36,830 nucleotides of DNA, taken from positions 1 to 36,830 of the forward strand of contig JACPKS010000026.1 in the NCBI GenBank assembly GCA_016186905.1, written 5' to 3'. This DNA comes from Deltaproteobacteria bacterium (GTDB lineage Bacteria; Bdellovibrionota; UBA1018; UBA923). Shown here piece by piece: positions 8,070 through 16,722 of this stretch (position 1 is its first letter; every line of letters begins with the position of its first letter). The translations under genes and the position numbers were made by a program. The notes beneath the pieces were generated by a model. That model made no database searches and had not been told where the DNA came from. It worked only from the letters and a program-made list of their open reading frames with translations.

Positions 8070-8792
8070 ATGAAAAAACTTCAAGCTGCGCTCACCGCGT
8101 TCGCATTCTGTGGGATTTTGTTTTGGAATTTGACGGCGACCGCGCACGCGGCGTTCGCGGGTGACGACGACCCATACTACACGATCAAGAACGTTCAAAT
8201 CCGCGAACTCAACGAGCCCGCGGTGAATGGCAGCGGTTTCGCGGCCTCGCGGCGGTATTCGGCATGGGATGTCGGCCCCAAAAAACCCGGCAAGGGCGGC
8301 GATGGAGTCGACATTGAAACGATCGTTAATCTTGGAAAAGAGCTCTGGCAGTTCATCGTCGATAACAAGCCTGTCGTGAATATCCGCACCGACCGCGCAA
8401 CAGCCCTGCCCAAGGGCGTGACCCGCGCGTCAGAACTTGAAGGTTGGATGGGCCCGACGCTCAAAACTTACGAAATGTCGTTTGAAAACGGTTACGGGCT
8501 TGAGGTCATCGATTTCAAATTCCGCGTGAACTACACCTACAACGGAAGCTACGACGGCCAAGGGCAGTATCTTGCCAATGTGACGATCATCCCGGCGCTC
8601 GTCGACGTCGCCTGGGGTTACACCTTCAACGCGCGCGTCGCGATTCCAAGCGTCTTGAACGTCGGAACGAAAGCAGCGCCTGTGGCCGGAGTGGAAATTC
8701 AGCTTCGCTATTCGGTGGACACCGTGGTGAAGCACTACGAACAGACCTACGATTTCTTCGTTCGCGGGGATGGGCACTTTAAGGAACTTTAA
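8070..8792 (+). CDS. Secreted protein of unknown function
   Basis: This 240-residue protein has an N-terminal signal peptide (basic start, hydrophobic core about 8-22, probable cut near 'AHA-AF'). The mature part is rich in beta-prone segments with many aromatic residues, such as 'DFKFRVNYTYNGSYDGQGQY', and has no cysteines. That suits a periplasmic or outer-membrane beta-rich protein. I do not recognise a family. A GGAGG site sits about 9 bases before the ATG. It appears monocistronic. Confidence 0.75.
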   Translation: MKKLQAALTAFAFCGILFWNLTATAHAAFAGDDDPYYTIKNVQIRELNEPAVNGSGFAASRRYSAWDVGPKKPGKGGDGVDIETIVNLGKELWQFIVDNKPVVNIRTDRATALPKGVTRASELEGWMGPTLKTYEMSFENGYGLEVIDFKFRVNYTYNGSYDGQGQYLANVTIIPALVDVAWGYTFNARVAIPSVLNVGTKAAPVAGVEIQLRYSVDTVVKHYEQTYDFFVRGDGHFKEL

Positions 8793-8876
8793 AGGCCGAT
8801 GATCCCAACGGTGCTTGCCACCATCCATTTTAAGTTCTTCATGGCACACGCTCCTCATGTGCCCGGCGTTCCTCGC

Positions 8877-9194
8877 TCACTCGATTGATATCGAACCGCA
8901 AACTTGCATCGTGCAAAAACCACCCGGCGGCGTGCAGATTCCACAGCTCGCGTTGCAGCATACTTGTCCCTCAGCGCAAAACTTATCTCCGCAAGGCGTT
9001 GCCCCACTTACGGGAACAACCTCTGGAGCCTGCGCCGCATTTGGAACACAGGTGGCCTTGCAGTTAGGCATGTAGAGTGGCGTAAAACCCTCGGCACACA
9101 GAATCTTGATCGCGCAGGTGCTATCTTGCGCAAAAACAGAAGGCGCACCGCTACAACAACAAACCACGGCCAGGAGCAACAAAATCCGTTTCAT
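8877..9194 (-). CDS. Small secreted cysteine-rich protein
   Basis: This 105-residue protein starts at the ATG at 9194, chosen over an upstream frame start because GGAGG lies about six bases before it. A signal peptide (about 1-22, ending 'VFA-QD') precedes a mature part of about 83 residues with twelve cysteines. The C-terminal block 'CGDKFCAEGQVCCNASCG' followed by 'ICTPPGGFC' matches a disulfide-rich motif common in secreted proteins of Myxococcota and relatives (from memory). It is probably stabilised by disulfides outside the cytoplasm. Its function is unknown. It is divergent from the mer operon. Confidence 0.75.
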   Translation of the reverse strand: MKRILLLLAVVCCCSGAPSVFAQDSTCAIKILCAEGFTPLYMPNCKATCVPNAAQAPEVVPVSGATPCGDKFCAEGQVCCNASCGICTPPGGFCTMQVCGSISIE

Positions 9195-9257
9195 AAAAAC
9201 CTCCCCTCCCCAAACATTCCTCAAGATTTAAGATTTAAGTTCGTTGGAGAGTTCTTT

Positions 9258-9291
9258 GACTAAAGTTTAGTCTTATTGTCTGGTAATTCAA
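9258..9291 (-). promoter_or_regulatory. Putative promoter and operator of the cysteine-rich protein gene
   Basis: On the minus strand, TTGAAT (9291-9286) and TAAACT (9269-9264) are 16 bases apart. A 15-base perfect palindrome, GACTAAAGTTTAGTC (9258-9272), covers the -10 box, as expected for a repressor site. No matching regulator is identified. Confidence 0.4.
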
Positions 9292-9410
9292 CGATAAAAT
9301 AATGCTACGCGACACGCGAACATGCTATCTGCCTTGAAGTAAAGGTGTTTTTGACTGGTAGTACTGAAGTATTTTGGTACACTAACCGGACTGGCGCAAG
9401 TTCACAGCGC

Positions 9411-9442
9411 TTGACTCTATACTCAGGTATAAGGTGTATTCT
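9411..9442 (+). promoter_or_regulatory. MerR-type promoter with dyad operator
   Basis: TTGACT (9411-9416) and TATTCT (9437-9442) are separated by 20 bases, the over-long spacing characteristic of MerR-family promoters. The spacer contains a perfect dyad, TATAC-TCAG-GTATA (9418-9431). MerR would bind here and untwist the promoter when Hg(II) is present. Six bases separate the -10 from the merR ATG, so transcription would start at the start codon itself. A weaker TTGACT with a TACT-GA-AGTA dyad lies 60 bases upstream (9351-9371). Confidence 0.75.
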
Positions 9443-9448
9443 GACATT

Positions 9449-9901
9449 ATGAACAAGCCGATGAATCTTACCATAGGCCAGGTGGCGAAGATGGCGAACG
9501 TGAACATCCAGACGCTTCGCTATTACGAACGGCGCAAGATTTTACGCCCCATCGCGCGCCGGGATTCCGGGTACCGCATCTACGATGGAGAGGCCGTTCG
9601 CACAGTGCAATTCATCAAGCGAGCCCAGCAGCTCGGCTTCTCTCTTGAAGACATCCAAGCCCTGCTTTCCCTGCGCATTGAAAAGAAATCGAAATGCGCG
9701 GACGTGCGGGACCGTGCCGAAAAAACGTTGCGTGAAGTCGAGGCACGGATCTCCAGGCTTGAAGCCATGAAAAAAGCTCTCAAGAAGCTCATCCGCGACT
9801 GCGACAACAAGGCAACCAATGAAACCTGTCCTATCTTGGAGAGCTTTGAGCCCGAGGTCGCGCCGCCCCGAAGGAACGGCGCGCGCAAGGAGGTCTTATG
9901 A
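9449..9901 (+). CDS. merR: Mercury-responsive MerR-family regulator
   Basis: This 150-residue protein has an N-terminal winged HTH ('LTIGQVAKMANVNIQTLRYYE') and a long dimerisation helix. Three cysteines lie where Hg(II)-binding MerR proteins have theirs: one in 'KSKCADVR', one in 'IRDCDNK' and one in 'ETCPILESF'. It is transcribed with the structural genes rather than divergently, so it would autoregulate the whole operon. The ATG at 9449 is favoured; an upstream GTG (9434) would lie inside the operator region. The stop overlaps the merT start as ATGA. Confidence 0.93.
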   Translation: MNKPMNLTIGQVAKMANVNIQTLRYYERRKILRPIARRDSGYRIYDGEAVRTVQFIKRAQQLGFSLEDIQALLSLRIEKKSKCADVRDRAEKTLREVEARISRLEAMKKALKKLIRDCDNKATNETCPILESFEPEVAPPRRNGARKEVL

Positions 9902-10251
9902 GTTCAGAACGCATTCAAAAGGCATCTGTCGTCGGAAGCATTGTCACGGCATTACTCGCGTCGCTCTGCTGCATCGGACCCGTGGTTTTCGCGATCCTGG
10001 GAATCTCCGGCGCCGCATTTGTTCAGAAGTTCGAGGTTTACCGGCCGCTGTTCATCGCGCTTGCGGTAGTTTTCCTGGGAACTTCTTTCTATTTCACCTA
10101 TCGAAAGAAGCCCGCCGAGGAGTGCGCTCCCGGAAGCTACTGCGCCGATCCCAGGTCGGATAAAATCAACAAGATTTTTCTTTGGCTCGCGACGGTGCTG
10201 GTCGCGTTCTTCATTTTCTTTCCGGCGATCATTTCAAGGATCACCGGGTAA
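9898..10251 (+). CDS. merT: Mercuric ion transporter MerT
   Basis: This 117-residue inner-membrane protein has three hydrophobic helices. The first contains the vicinal pair C24-C25 (SLCCIGP) that takes Hg(II) from the periplasmic side. A cytoplasmic loop holds C76 and C82 ('ECAPGSYC'), which pass the ion to MerA. The family is known to import Hg(II) for reduction. It overlaps merR by four bases, and the merP-like gene follows within 15 bases. Confidence 0.93.
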   Translation: MSSERIQKASVVGSIVTALLASLCCIGPVVFAILGISGAAFVQKFEVYRPLFIALAVVFLGTSFYFTYRKKPAEECAPGSYCADPRSDKINKIFLWLATVLVAFFIFFPAIISRITG

Positions 10252-10265
10252 CTTAGGAGGTGGTT

Positions 10266-10718
10266 ATGAAGCTCTTTTCTTTTACAAACCTTTTCATTTC
10301 GGGAGCGATCGCGGCAGCCGCGTGTTGCTGTAATGGCCCAAGCTCAAAGATAGCGCTTGCGTGTTGTGGTGGTCCAAGCTCAAAGATAGCGCCTGCGGGT
10401 GAGGCAAGCTCGCAGCCCGCCACGATCGAACGCGATTATCTTGTCAAAGGAATGACCTGCAGCGGCTGCGTGTTCGGCGTGAAAAAAGCGCTCGATCGGG
10501 CCGGGGTTGAAAAAAACCGGATCGAAGAAGTGGAATACAAGAAGCCCGATCCAGAACATAAAATCGGTCATGCCAAAGTGAAGTTCTCCAAGGATCAATA
10601 CAAGGGCCAAGAAACCGACTGCAAGATCGTAAAAGAGATTCGGGATAACCCCGGTTACATCGCGTACTGGGACTCGGCCAATATCGATCCGTGCGGTCTT
10701 GAGAAAAAGAAGAATTAG
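10266..10718 (+). CDS. merP: MerP-like periplasmic mercury-binding protein
   Basis: This 150-residue protein starts at the ATG at 10266, with AGGAGG (10255-10260) five bases before it. A hydrophobic export signal (about 5-20) leads into a cysteine cluster CCC (20-22), so a lipoprotein is possible, though the lipobox is imperfect. A duplicated Cys-rich segment follows, then a heavy-metal-associated domain with GMTCSGC (C65, C68). The domain is longer than classic MerP (about 72 mature residues), with an insert 'EYKKPDPEHKIGH' and an extra 'NIDPCGLEKKK' tail. It should capture Hg(II) and hand it to MerT. The Cys-rich spacer is unusual. Confidence 0.85.
   Translation: MKLFSFTNLFISGAIAAAACCCNGPSSKIALACCGGPSSKIAPAGEASSQPATIERDYLVKGMTCSGCVFGVKKALDRAGVEKNRIEEVEYKKPDPEHKIGHAKVKFSKDQYKGQETDCKIVKEIRDNPGYIAYWDSANIDPCGLEKKKN
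10320..10394 (+). repeat. Tandem duplication inside the merP-like gene
   Basis: Two adjacent units (10320-10358, 39 bases; 10359-10394, 36 bases) share most of their bases, including an identical 19-base run in their 3' part. They encode two copies of a Cys-Cys-(Asn/Gly)-Gly-Pro-Ser-Ser-Lys-Ile-Ala segment. The size difference is one codon, so the frame is kept. Confidence 0.85.
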
Positions 10719-10733
10719 TTAGAGGAGGGCGAT

Positions 10734-12143
10734 ATGAAAGGCGGCAACTTTGATCTTCTCGTGATCGGGGCTGGCTCCGCTGGCTTTGCGGCTGCCATTC
10801 GCGCTTCCGAGATCGGGGCAAACGTGGGCTTGATCGAAGGCGGGACTATTGGCGGCACCTGCGTCAACGTGGGCTGCGTTCCCTCCAAGACCCTCATTCG
10901 CGCATCCGAGATTCGGCATCGAAGCGAGCGGCATTCGTTTAAGGGGATTGCCACGCACCGGGGGAATCTGTCTTGGAATGACGTGCGCGCCCAAAAAGAT
11001 GAACTCGTCGACGCGCTCAGACAGGCCAAGTACCGGGATGTTCTGAAAAGCCACTCTGGGATTGAATACATCGAGGGCAAAGCGAAGATTTTGAAATCAG
11101 CCGAGGTGGAACTTTCAAGCGGCGTGAGGCTCACAGCCGGAAAACTCCTCATCACGACCGGAGCACGCCCGTGGGCGGCACCGATTCCCGGGCTTAGCGA
11201 CGCGGGCTTTCTGGATTCCACTTCCGCGATGAATCTTGAGTCGCTGCCGAAGAGCATGATTGTTCTTGGCGCTGCGGCAGTCGGTCTTGAGCTTGCGCAG
11301 ATGTTTTCCCGCCTGGGCGTGAAGATCACCGTGATCGAAGCGCTTCCACGAGTTGTGCCGCTCGAAGACGGAGATGTTGGCGATGCTCTTGAGGAATATT
11401 TAACCGAAGAAGGAATGGCGATTCACGCGGGAGCTAAGATTCTTTTCGTGAATCGAGACAGCCGGGGCTACCAAATCGGGATTGAAAAAAACGGCGCTCG
11501 TCAAACTCTTGAGGCGGATCAGCTTCTCGTAGCCACAGGGCGCCGTCCGGACACCGAGGGTTTGGGTCTCGCCGACGCAGGTGTGGAGCTTGGCCCGAAA
11601 GGGCATATCCGGACGAACGAATACCTACAGACGAAAAACCCCGATATTTACGCCGCGGGTGACTGCACCGCTGAAGCCGCGTTCGTGTATGTTGCCGCCC
11701 ATAGCGGAAATCTCGCTGCCGATAACGCCCTTAATGGGCATCACCGCAAATTCGATGTCACGATTCTTCCCAAGGTCACGTTTACCGACCCACAGGTCGC
11801 ATCCGTGGGGCTGACCGAAGAGCAGGCCCGAGCAAAAGGAATCAACGCGGTTTCCGCGACACTCCGCATGGAGCATGTGCCGCGAGCCCTTGCGGCCAGA
11901 GACACGCGAGGGTTCGTCAAGCTCGTTGCGGACAAGGATACCGGAAAACTCCTCGGCGCGCATATCCTGGCGCCTGAAGGCGGCGAGTTGATCGAGATTC
12001 CAACGCTTGCGATGAAGTTCGGGATCGGTGTCGAAGACCTGGCGACTTCATTTTTTCCCTACCTGACGCAGTCGGAAGCGATCAAACTTTGCGCGCAGAC
12101 TTTTAATAAGGATGTAAGCAAGCTGTCTTGCTGCGCTTCCTGA
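10734..12143 (+). CDS. merA: Mercuric reductase
   Basis: This 469-residue cytoplasmic flavoprotein reduces Hg(II) to Hg(0) with NADPH. It has the FAD site GAGSAG (12-17), the redox pair C43/C48 in 'GGTCVNVGCVPSK', an NAD(P) site 'VLGAAAVGLELA', a second FAD motif 'YAAGDCT' and a dimer domain. The C-terminal 'LSCCAS' supplies the vicinal C466-C467 pair that separates MerA from other disulfide reductases. It has no N-terminal metal-binding domain; the MerP-like protein may provide that function. A GAGG site precedes the ATG. It is the last gene of the mer operon and converges on the gene at 12187. Confidence 0.95.
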   Translation: MKGGNFDLLVIGAGSAGFAAAIRASEIGANVGLIEGGTIGGTCVNVGCVPSKTLIRASEIRHRSERHSFKGIATHRGNLSWNDVRAQKDELVDALRQAKYRDVLKSHSGIEYIEGKAKILKSAEVELSSGVRLTAGKLLITTGARPWAAPIPGLSDAGFLDSTSAMNLESLPKSMIVLGAAAVGLELAQMFSRLGVKITVIEALPRVVPLEDGDVGDALEEYLTEEGMAIHAGAKILFVNRDSRGYQIGIEKNGARQTLEADQLLVATGRRPDTEGLGLADAGVELGPKGHIRTNEYLQTKNPDIYAAGDCTAEAAFVYVAAHSGNLAADNALNGHHRKFDVTILPKVTFTDPQVASVGLTEEQARAKGINAVSATLRMEHVPRALAARDTRGFVKLVADKDTGKLLGAHILAPEGGELIEIPTLAMKFGIGVEDLATSFFPYLTQSEAIKLCAQTFNKDVSKLSCCAS

Positions 12144-12186
12144 TGGTCGTTTTGGCTGGACGTGCCAGAGTGGCGGTCGCTCAGTC

Positions 12187-14739
12187 TTACAGCTCGTAGG
12201 CCTCGTATTCTTGAACGGACTTCTTCGCGTTTTCCGGATCAGTAGTTGGTAGTTTGCAAACGTGATTCCGGCAAACGTAGAAGGTGGGCTTGTTGTTCCG
12301 CATCGGACGCTTCGAGAGAAGCGGAACTTGCGTGTCGCCGGGCTCGCCGGCGGCAATGACGAGATTCGGGTTCAAGTCCGCGCGGAGTGCGCCGAGGAAA
12401 CGCTGTACCGGGGTGGCCGCGACCTTGCCGACCACCGCAATCTCCTTGGACCGATCCAAGGCGTAATCCAGAGCGATGAGCATCTGCGGAAAGGCATTAG
12501 GGTGGGTCATTGCTTCCTTGGGGTATGCCTTGAGGAGTTTGGCGGCCTTTTCTCTTAACGGTCGTTCGATGAGAAGATCGCCCAAGCGCAATAGGTTCAG
12601 AATAGTCACGGAATTCCCAGACGGCACGACGTTATCGAAGAAGTTCTTTCCTCGCCGGAGCAGATGTTTATCGGCTCCCGTGGTCAAGTAGTAGCCGCCC
12701 GTGGCCTGATCGAAAAACAGCCGGTCTTGCGTTTGTTGAAGCGCCTTAGCCTCCGTAAGCCATCGAGGATTGAAGGTGGACTGGTAGAGCTCGATGAGCC
12801 CATCGACGAAGAAGGAGTAGTCTTCATCCAAGGGCTCGTATTTCGCCTCGCCAGCAATCCAGCGGTGGGACAGTCGTCCCGACTTGTCCCTGCAGCGCGC
12901 GAGGATGAAGGACGCGGCTTTCTCCGCCGCTTCCGCGTAGCGGGGCTCATCAAGGACACGTCCCGCTTTCGCCATCGCCGAGATCATCAGTCCGTTCCAG
13001 GAAACGAGCACCTTATCGTCACGGGATGGCCTGATGCGTCCCGCGCGGACGGCGCGGAGCTTCGTCATCGCGGAAACAAGAGTCTTGGATCTCTTGAATC
13101 GCGAATATCCCGGCTGAAGGTTCAAGATGTTCGCTCCACCTTCGAAGTTTCCCGATGAGCTGACCCCGTAGGCTCTTGAAAGTTCGGATAACTCCCGCGG
13201 CGCGAGTTGTTTGCTGAGCTCGGAAAGTCTCCAGACGTAGAACTTGCCCTCCGTTCCTTCACTGTCGGCGTCTTCCGCGGAATAGAACGCGCCTTCGGGC
13301 GAGGTCAGGTCGCGCAGAACGTAATCCAACGTTTCCTGGGCTACGGTTTTGTATTCCGGTTCGTGCGTGACCTGGAACGCTTCGAGATAAGCGTTGGCAA
13401 GTGCCGCCTGATCGTAGAGCATTTTCTCGAAATGCGGGACAAGCCAGCGGTCATCGGTTGAGTAACGATGGAATCCGCCGCCCACATGATCGTAAATGCC
13501 GCCTCGGGCGACGTGATCGAGCGTGGTCCGCGCCATCTTGAGGGCGTCTTTGCTTCCGGTGCGACGGTAGATCCGCAATAGAACACGAAGATCATAGGAC
13601 GGAACAAACTTGGGCCGTCCGAGTCTTCCGCCCTGATCGGAGTCAAAGCCATTTTTGAAACCTCGAAAGAAGGTTGAGAAAACCGCGTTGGTGTAATCCC
13701 CTGACACGCTCTCGCGCTCTTGTTCTTTGAGATAGCGGCCCAGATTTTGAGCGACCTCTTGAATTTTGCCAGGCTGATTCTTCCACGCATCGGCGATCTG
13801 GCTCAGGACCGAGAGAAGGCGATCCTTTGGGAAATAGGTCCCGCCGAAAAACGGATTTCGATCGGGAGTGAGGATCGTATTCAGGGGCCATCCACCGGAG
13901 CCGGTCATGGCTTGAACGGCATCCATGTAGATCGCGTCAAGATCGGGCCGTTCCTCGCGATCGACCTTGATCGCGATGAAATGGCGGTTCAGAACGTCGG
14001 CGACCTCCTGGTTCGTGAACGACTCGTTCTCCATGACGTGGCACCAGTGACAGGTGGAATAGCCAATCGAAAGAAAGATGAGCTTGTTCCGCTTGCGAGC
14101 GGTTTCCAGCGCTTCGTCGCTCCAGGGGTACCACCATACCGGATTATGGGCGTGCTGCTGGAGATACGGGCTTTTTTCTAACGTGAGGTGGTTGAAGCCC
14201 TTCGAGCGTTGTCCGGCGGAGCTTGGCGTTTCCATATTCCAAGGTTGGTCGCCAAAGAGCCGTACGTCAATGTCTTCAGTATTCGGCGCCACCGCATCCC
14301 GATATCGAATGATGCCAGCCTTGTCGACGATCACAACGGTTGGCGTCCCCATCACGCCGTATTGACGAGTGACCGTCGAGCCCTTGTCGTAGAGAACGGG
14401 ATAGGGAAGTTCATGTTTTCGCTGGTAGGCGGCTGCCTTGGCTTGAGAGTCGTTAATGTCGGCATTGATGGCGTAAAGGTCCATGCGGTTTCTCAGGCGC
14501 TCATGAATTTTCTTGAGCACGGGGATCTCCTTGAGGCAGTTCGGGCACCAGGTCGCCCAAAATACGAGCATTACCGGACGGCCAGCCGCGCCTCGATAGG
14601 ATATCCTCGTGCCATCCAGCGAGTTGAGGGTAAAGCTCGGCGCCGGGTCTCCGACCCCACCAGCCGCTCGGACCGGACCAGGGGCGGTCAAAGCGATGAT
14701 GACCATGAAAGACGTCAATAGACCCGAAAGATTTTGCAT
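12187..14739 (-). CDS. Secreted TlpA-type thioredoxin fused to SPATA20/YyaL-like protein
   Basis: This 850-residue protein has a signal peptide (about 1-25), a TlpA/AhpC-type thioredoxin domain (about 28-165) with active site WCPNC, and a full SPATA20/YyaL-like protein (about 185-850). The second part has its own thioredoxin-fold DUF255 domain ('[14 protein letters not shown]') and an alpha/alpha-toroid region ('[14 protein letters not shown]', '[10 protein letters not shown]'). The YyaL-like family is normally cytoplasmic and its reaction is not established, so export through a fused thioredoxin is unusual. It is the last gene of a leftward operon after CcdA, which could supply electrons to the TlpA cysteines (inference). 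Confidence 0.88.
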   Translation of the reverse strand: MQNLSGLLTSFMVIIALTAPGPVRAAGGVGDPAPSFTLNSLDGTRISYRGAAGRPVMLVFWATWCPNCLKEIPVLKKIHERLRNRMDLYAINADINDSQAKAAAYQRKHELPYPVLYDKGSTVTRQYGVMGTPTVVIVDKAGIIRYRDAVAPNTEDIDVRLFGDQPWNMETPSSAGQRSKGFNHLTLEKSPYLQQHAHNPVWWYPWSDEALETARKRNKLIFLSIGYSTCHWCHVMENESFTNQEVADVLNRHFIAIKVDREERPDLDAIYMDAVQAMTGSGGWPLNTILTPDRNPFFGGTYFPKDRLLSVLSQIADAWKNQPGKIQEVAQNLGRYLKEQERESVSGDYTNAVFSTFFRGFKNGFDSDQGGRLGRPKFVPSYDLRVLLRIYRRTGSKDALKMARTTLDHVARGGIYDHVGGGFHRYSTDDRWLVPHFEKMLYDQAALANAYLEAFQVTHEPEYKTVAQETLDYVLRDLTSPEGAFYSAEDADSEGTEGKFYVWRLSELSKQLAPRELSELSRAYGVSSSGNFEGGANILNLQPGYSRFKRSKTLVSAMTKLRAVRAGRIRPSRDDKVLVSWNGLMISAMAKAGRVLDEPRYAEAAEKAASFILARCRDKSGRLSHRWIAGEAKYEPLDEDYSFFVDGLIELYQSTFNPRWLTEAKALQQTQDRLFFDQATGGYYLTTGADKHLLRRGKNFFDNVVPSGNSVTILNLLRLGDLLIERPLREKAAKLLKAYPKEAMTHPNAFPQMLIALDYALDRSKEIAVVGKVAATPVQRFLGALRADLNPNLVIAAGEPGDTQVPLLSKRPMRNNKPTFYVCRNHVCKLPTTDPENAKKSVQEYEAYEL

Positions 14740-14758
14740 ATCGTTTTCCCCTGCAAGT

Positions 14759-15475
14759 TCACCCTGCCGCCCCGGCCCGGTAAATGAAATAATCCGCCAC
14801 AGCCAGCATCATCAATCCCATCAGCATCTTCATGCGCGCCATCCACGCGCCTGATTTGGGGATTTTGCCAAGAGCAGAAGAGAACGTTCCCACGAGGATG
14901 AGCAGAGTTCCCAACCCGAACGAGAACACGAAAAGCAGCAAAAACCCGAATACAGGGTTTCCTTGCGCCGCCGCATATCCCAGCAGCGCAGCGAATACTG
15001 GCACCGTGCAGGGGCCGGCCACGAAGCCCGAGGCGAACCCCATGGCCAGCGCGCCCAGCCATCGTTTACCTTCTTTCCCGGAGTCATTTCTGGCGGCCGT
15101 AAGAAACCTGGGAAATGGCAGGTTGATCGCTTCGAGCATTGCCAGGGCCATGAAGGTCAGCAGGACGCCGATCACGAGGTACGTAACCGGATGGGTGTTC
15201 ACGACGCCGAAAAACGATCCGGTGAGCGCGGCGATCATTCCGAGTCCCGCGTACGTTAGCGCAAGTCCTGTCACGTACAGCACGGATAGCGTGAATGCCC
15301 GCCAGCGTGAGGCGGCGCCGGTCAAAGTCCGCGAGGTCACGTAGGCCGCCGTGATGGGGATCAGCGGGTATACGCAGGGGGTGAGGCTGCTCGCCAGGCC
15401 ACCTAAGAAAGCTGCAGCCAGGGACAGCGGCCATGATGATCCGATGTACGATGCCAAGCCATTCGCGAAGTCCAT
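14759..15475 (-). CDS. ccdA: CcdA/DsbD-family transmembrane thiol-electron transporter
   Basis: This 238-residue protein has six predicted membrane helices. The paired conserved motifs are '[12 protein letters not shown]' in helix 1 and '[15 protein letters not shown]' in helix 4, whose cysteines form the redox pair that carries electrons from cytoplasmic thioredoxin to the periplasm. The length matches CcdA rather than full DsbD. It sits 19 bases from the downstream secreted thioredoxin fusion, its likely substrate. Signal-less insertion is assumed. Confidence 0.93.
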   Translation of the reverse strand: MDFANGLASYIGSSWPLSLAAAFLGGLASSLTPCVYPLIPITAAYVTSRTLTGAASRWRAFTLSVLYVTGLALTYAGLGMIAALTGSFFGVVNTHPVTYLVIGVLLTFMALAMLEAINLPFPRFLTAARNDSGKEGKRWLGALAMGFASGFVAGPCTVPVFAALLGYAAAQGNPVFGFLLLFVFSFGLGTLLILVGTFSSALGKIPKSGAWMARMKMLMGLMMLAVADYFIYRAGAAG

Positions 15476-15504
15476 GTTTTTGCCCTCGGCTCAAGCCGCG
15501 TTCA

Positions 15505-15996
15505 TCAATGAGCGCGGGAGTCACCTTCCTGCGGAAATACCGGAGCTTCACCTGCTTTGCGCTCCAAGAGGGCCTTGCCGAGCTTCTGGTCCAGCTTCCA
15601 TGCGTTGCGGCTGATCTCCTTCTTGTCCACGCCATCCACCGCGATCGCCTCGATCTCGATCATGTGGGCAACGGGGTACAGATAGCCGGTGATGGTGGCT
15701 TTCTTATTGTCGAGCAGGCCGTGCCCTCGCGCGATGTCATGCCCCTGCGCGTTGTCGATGATGCTCCATAGCGTTCCATCCGCCGTTCGAAGGCCAATGG
15801 TATGCTGCGCGAACAAGCTGCACTGGGCGTTGGCCCCTTCCAGCTTTTTGAGGCTGCAACCGATGCACACAAGCTCTCCAGGGACGGTGATTTTGGAGAG
15901 GCCTTTGTTGCCATCCCAGCCCCCCGCATAGGCGCTGACTCCAGTGACCAGCATCGCGATGAGCCAAAGTTTTCCAAGCACTTGAAATAATGCCAT
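15505..15996 (-). CDS. Secreted CxxC protein of unknown function
   Basis: This 163-residue protein starts at the ATG at 15996, chosen for the AAGGAGG about eight bases before it. A signal peptide (about 1-23, ending 'VSAYA') precedes a mature domain of about 140 residues. 'VCIGCSLKK' gives a CxxC, with a third cysteine in 'NAQCSLF'. A following small beta domain ('ITGYLYPVAHMIEIEAIAVDG') resembles an OB-like or metal-binding fold, but I do not recognise the family. It is first in the operon with CcdA and the TlpA fusion, so it may be a thiol-redox or metal-binding partner (inference). Confidence 0.72.
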   Translation of the reverse strand: MALFQVLGKLWLIAMLVTGVSAYAGGWDGNKGLSKITVPGELVCIGCSLKKLEGANAQCSLFAQHTIGLRTADGTLWSIIDNAQGHDIARGHGLLDNKKATITGYLYPVAHMIEIEAIAVDGVDKKEISRNAWKLDQKLGKALLERKAGEAPVFPQEGDSRAH

Positions 15997-16062
15997 TTTC
16001 GTGGCCTCCTTCTTGTTGAGTCCGCTTAAACTGCAAAGCGGGGTGTTGTCTTCAACCCCTAA

Positions 16063-16138
16063 TGCGCGTCGTTCGGTGTTTCGGTTACAAGGATTTGAAA
16101 GTTTTTTTCCGTAACCGTTTCCGTGATCCGAGCGCATT
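16063..16138. promoter_or_regulatory. Symmetric divergent ECF-type promoter pair
   Basis: On the plus strand, GTAACC (16111-16116) is followed after exactly 16 bases by CGCATT (16133-16138), leading to the sigma/nrsF genes. On the minus strand, GTAACC (16088-16083) is followed after exactly 16 bases by CGCATT (16066-16061), leading to the secreted CxxC/ccdA operon. The two -35 elements form a 7-bp inverted repeat, CGGTTAC/GTAACCG. The shared motif and spacing suggest that one ECF sigma factor, probably the adjacent one, reads both. From memory, NrsF-linked sigma factors use a GTAACC-type -35. Confidence 0.65.
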
Positions 16139-16143
16139 GACAG

Positions 16144-16722
16144 GTGAGCGGCTCGAAAGGTTTGGGATTGGATTCGAGTAAAGACGCTGAGCTTTCACCC
16201 CTCCTTCTGGCCGCTCAGGAAGGAAACAAGGATGCCTACGAGAGATTTCTCGGCGAGGTTTGCGTGCTGCTCAGGTCATTCCTGGTTAAACGCATGGGCG
16301 AAAATGAAACGGTAGATGACGTCCTACAGGATTCGCTTCTGGCGATTCACCGGGTCCGTCACACCTATGTGCGTGGCAGGCCAGTGGGGCCATGGCTTTA
16401 TGCGATTTGTGAGCATCGCATGACTGATTTCTATAGAAAACGCCGCAGGCTTGAAAAGATCGAGTCGCCGGTTTCTGGAGACATCGAACGATTCGCGAAA
16501 ACGGCGGAGCAAAATACTGGCATGGAAAAAGGGGAACAGGTTCGGTCTTTGCTTGAACATCTCCCCGAGAAACAGCGGAAGGTGATCGAGCTTTTGAAGA
16601 TCCATGATCTATCCGTCAAGGAAGTCTCGGCGCGGACCGGAATGTCCGAAAGCGCCGTCAAAGTGACGGCTTTCCGGGGATACGAGGCGATCAGGCGTCT
16701 GTTTAGGATGGGTGGAAAGTGA
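16144..16722 (+). CDS. ECF RNA polymerase sigma factor partnered with NrsF
   Basis: This 192-residue protein has sigma region 2 (about 25-100, with 'DDVLQDSLLAIHR' and 'PVGPWLYAICEHRMTDFYRKRRR') and region 4 (about 135-188, 'LPEKQRKVIELLKIHDLSVKEVSARTGMS'). The gene overlaps its downstream NrsF-type anti-sigma gene by GTGA, so the two are coupled. The GTG at 16144 lies only five bases after the predicted -10, implying a leaderless mRNA. A TTG at 16168, preceded by AAAGG, is an alternative start. It probably controls itself and the divergent redox operon in response to metal or thiol stress (inference). Confidence 0.9.
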   Translation: MSGSKGLGLDSSKDAELSPLLLAAQEGNKDAYERFLGEVCVLLRSFLVKRMGENETVDDVLQDSLLAIHRVRHTYVRGRPVGPWLYAICEHRMTDFYRKRRRLEKIESPVSGDIERFAKTAEQNTGMEKGEQVRSLLEHLPEKQRKVIELLKIHDLSVKEVSARTGMSESAVKVTAFRGYEAIRRLFRMGGK

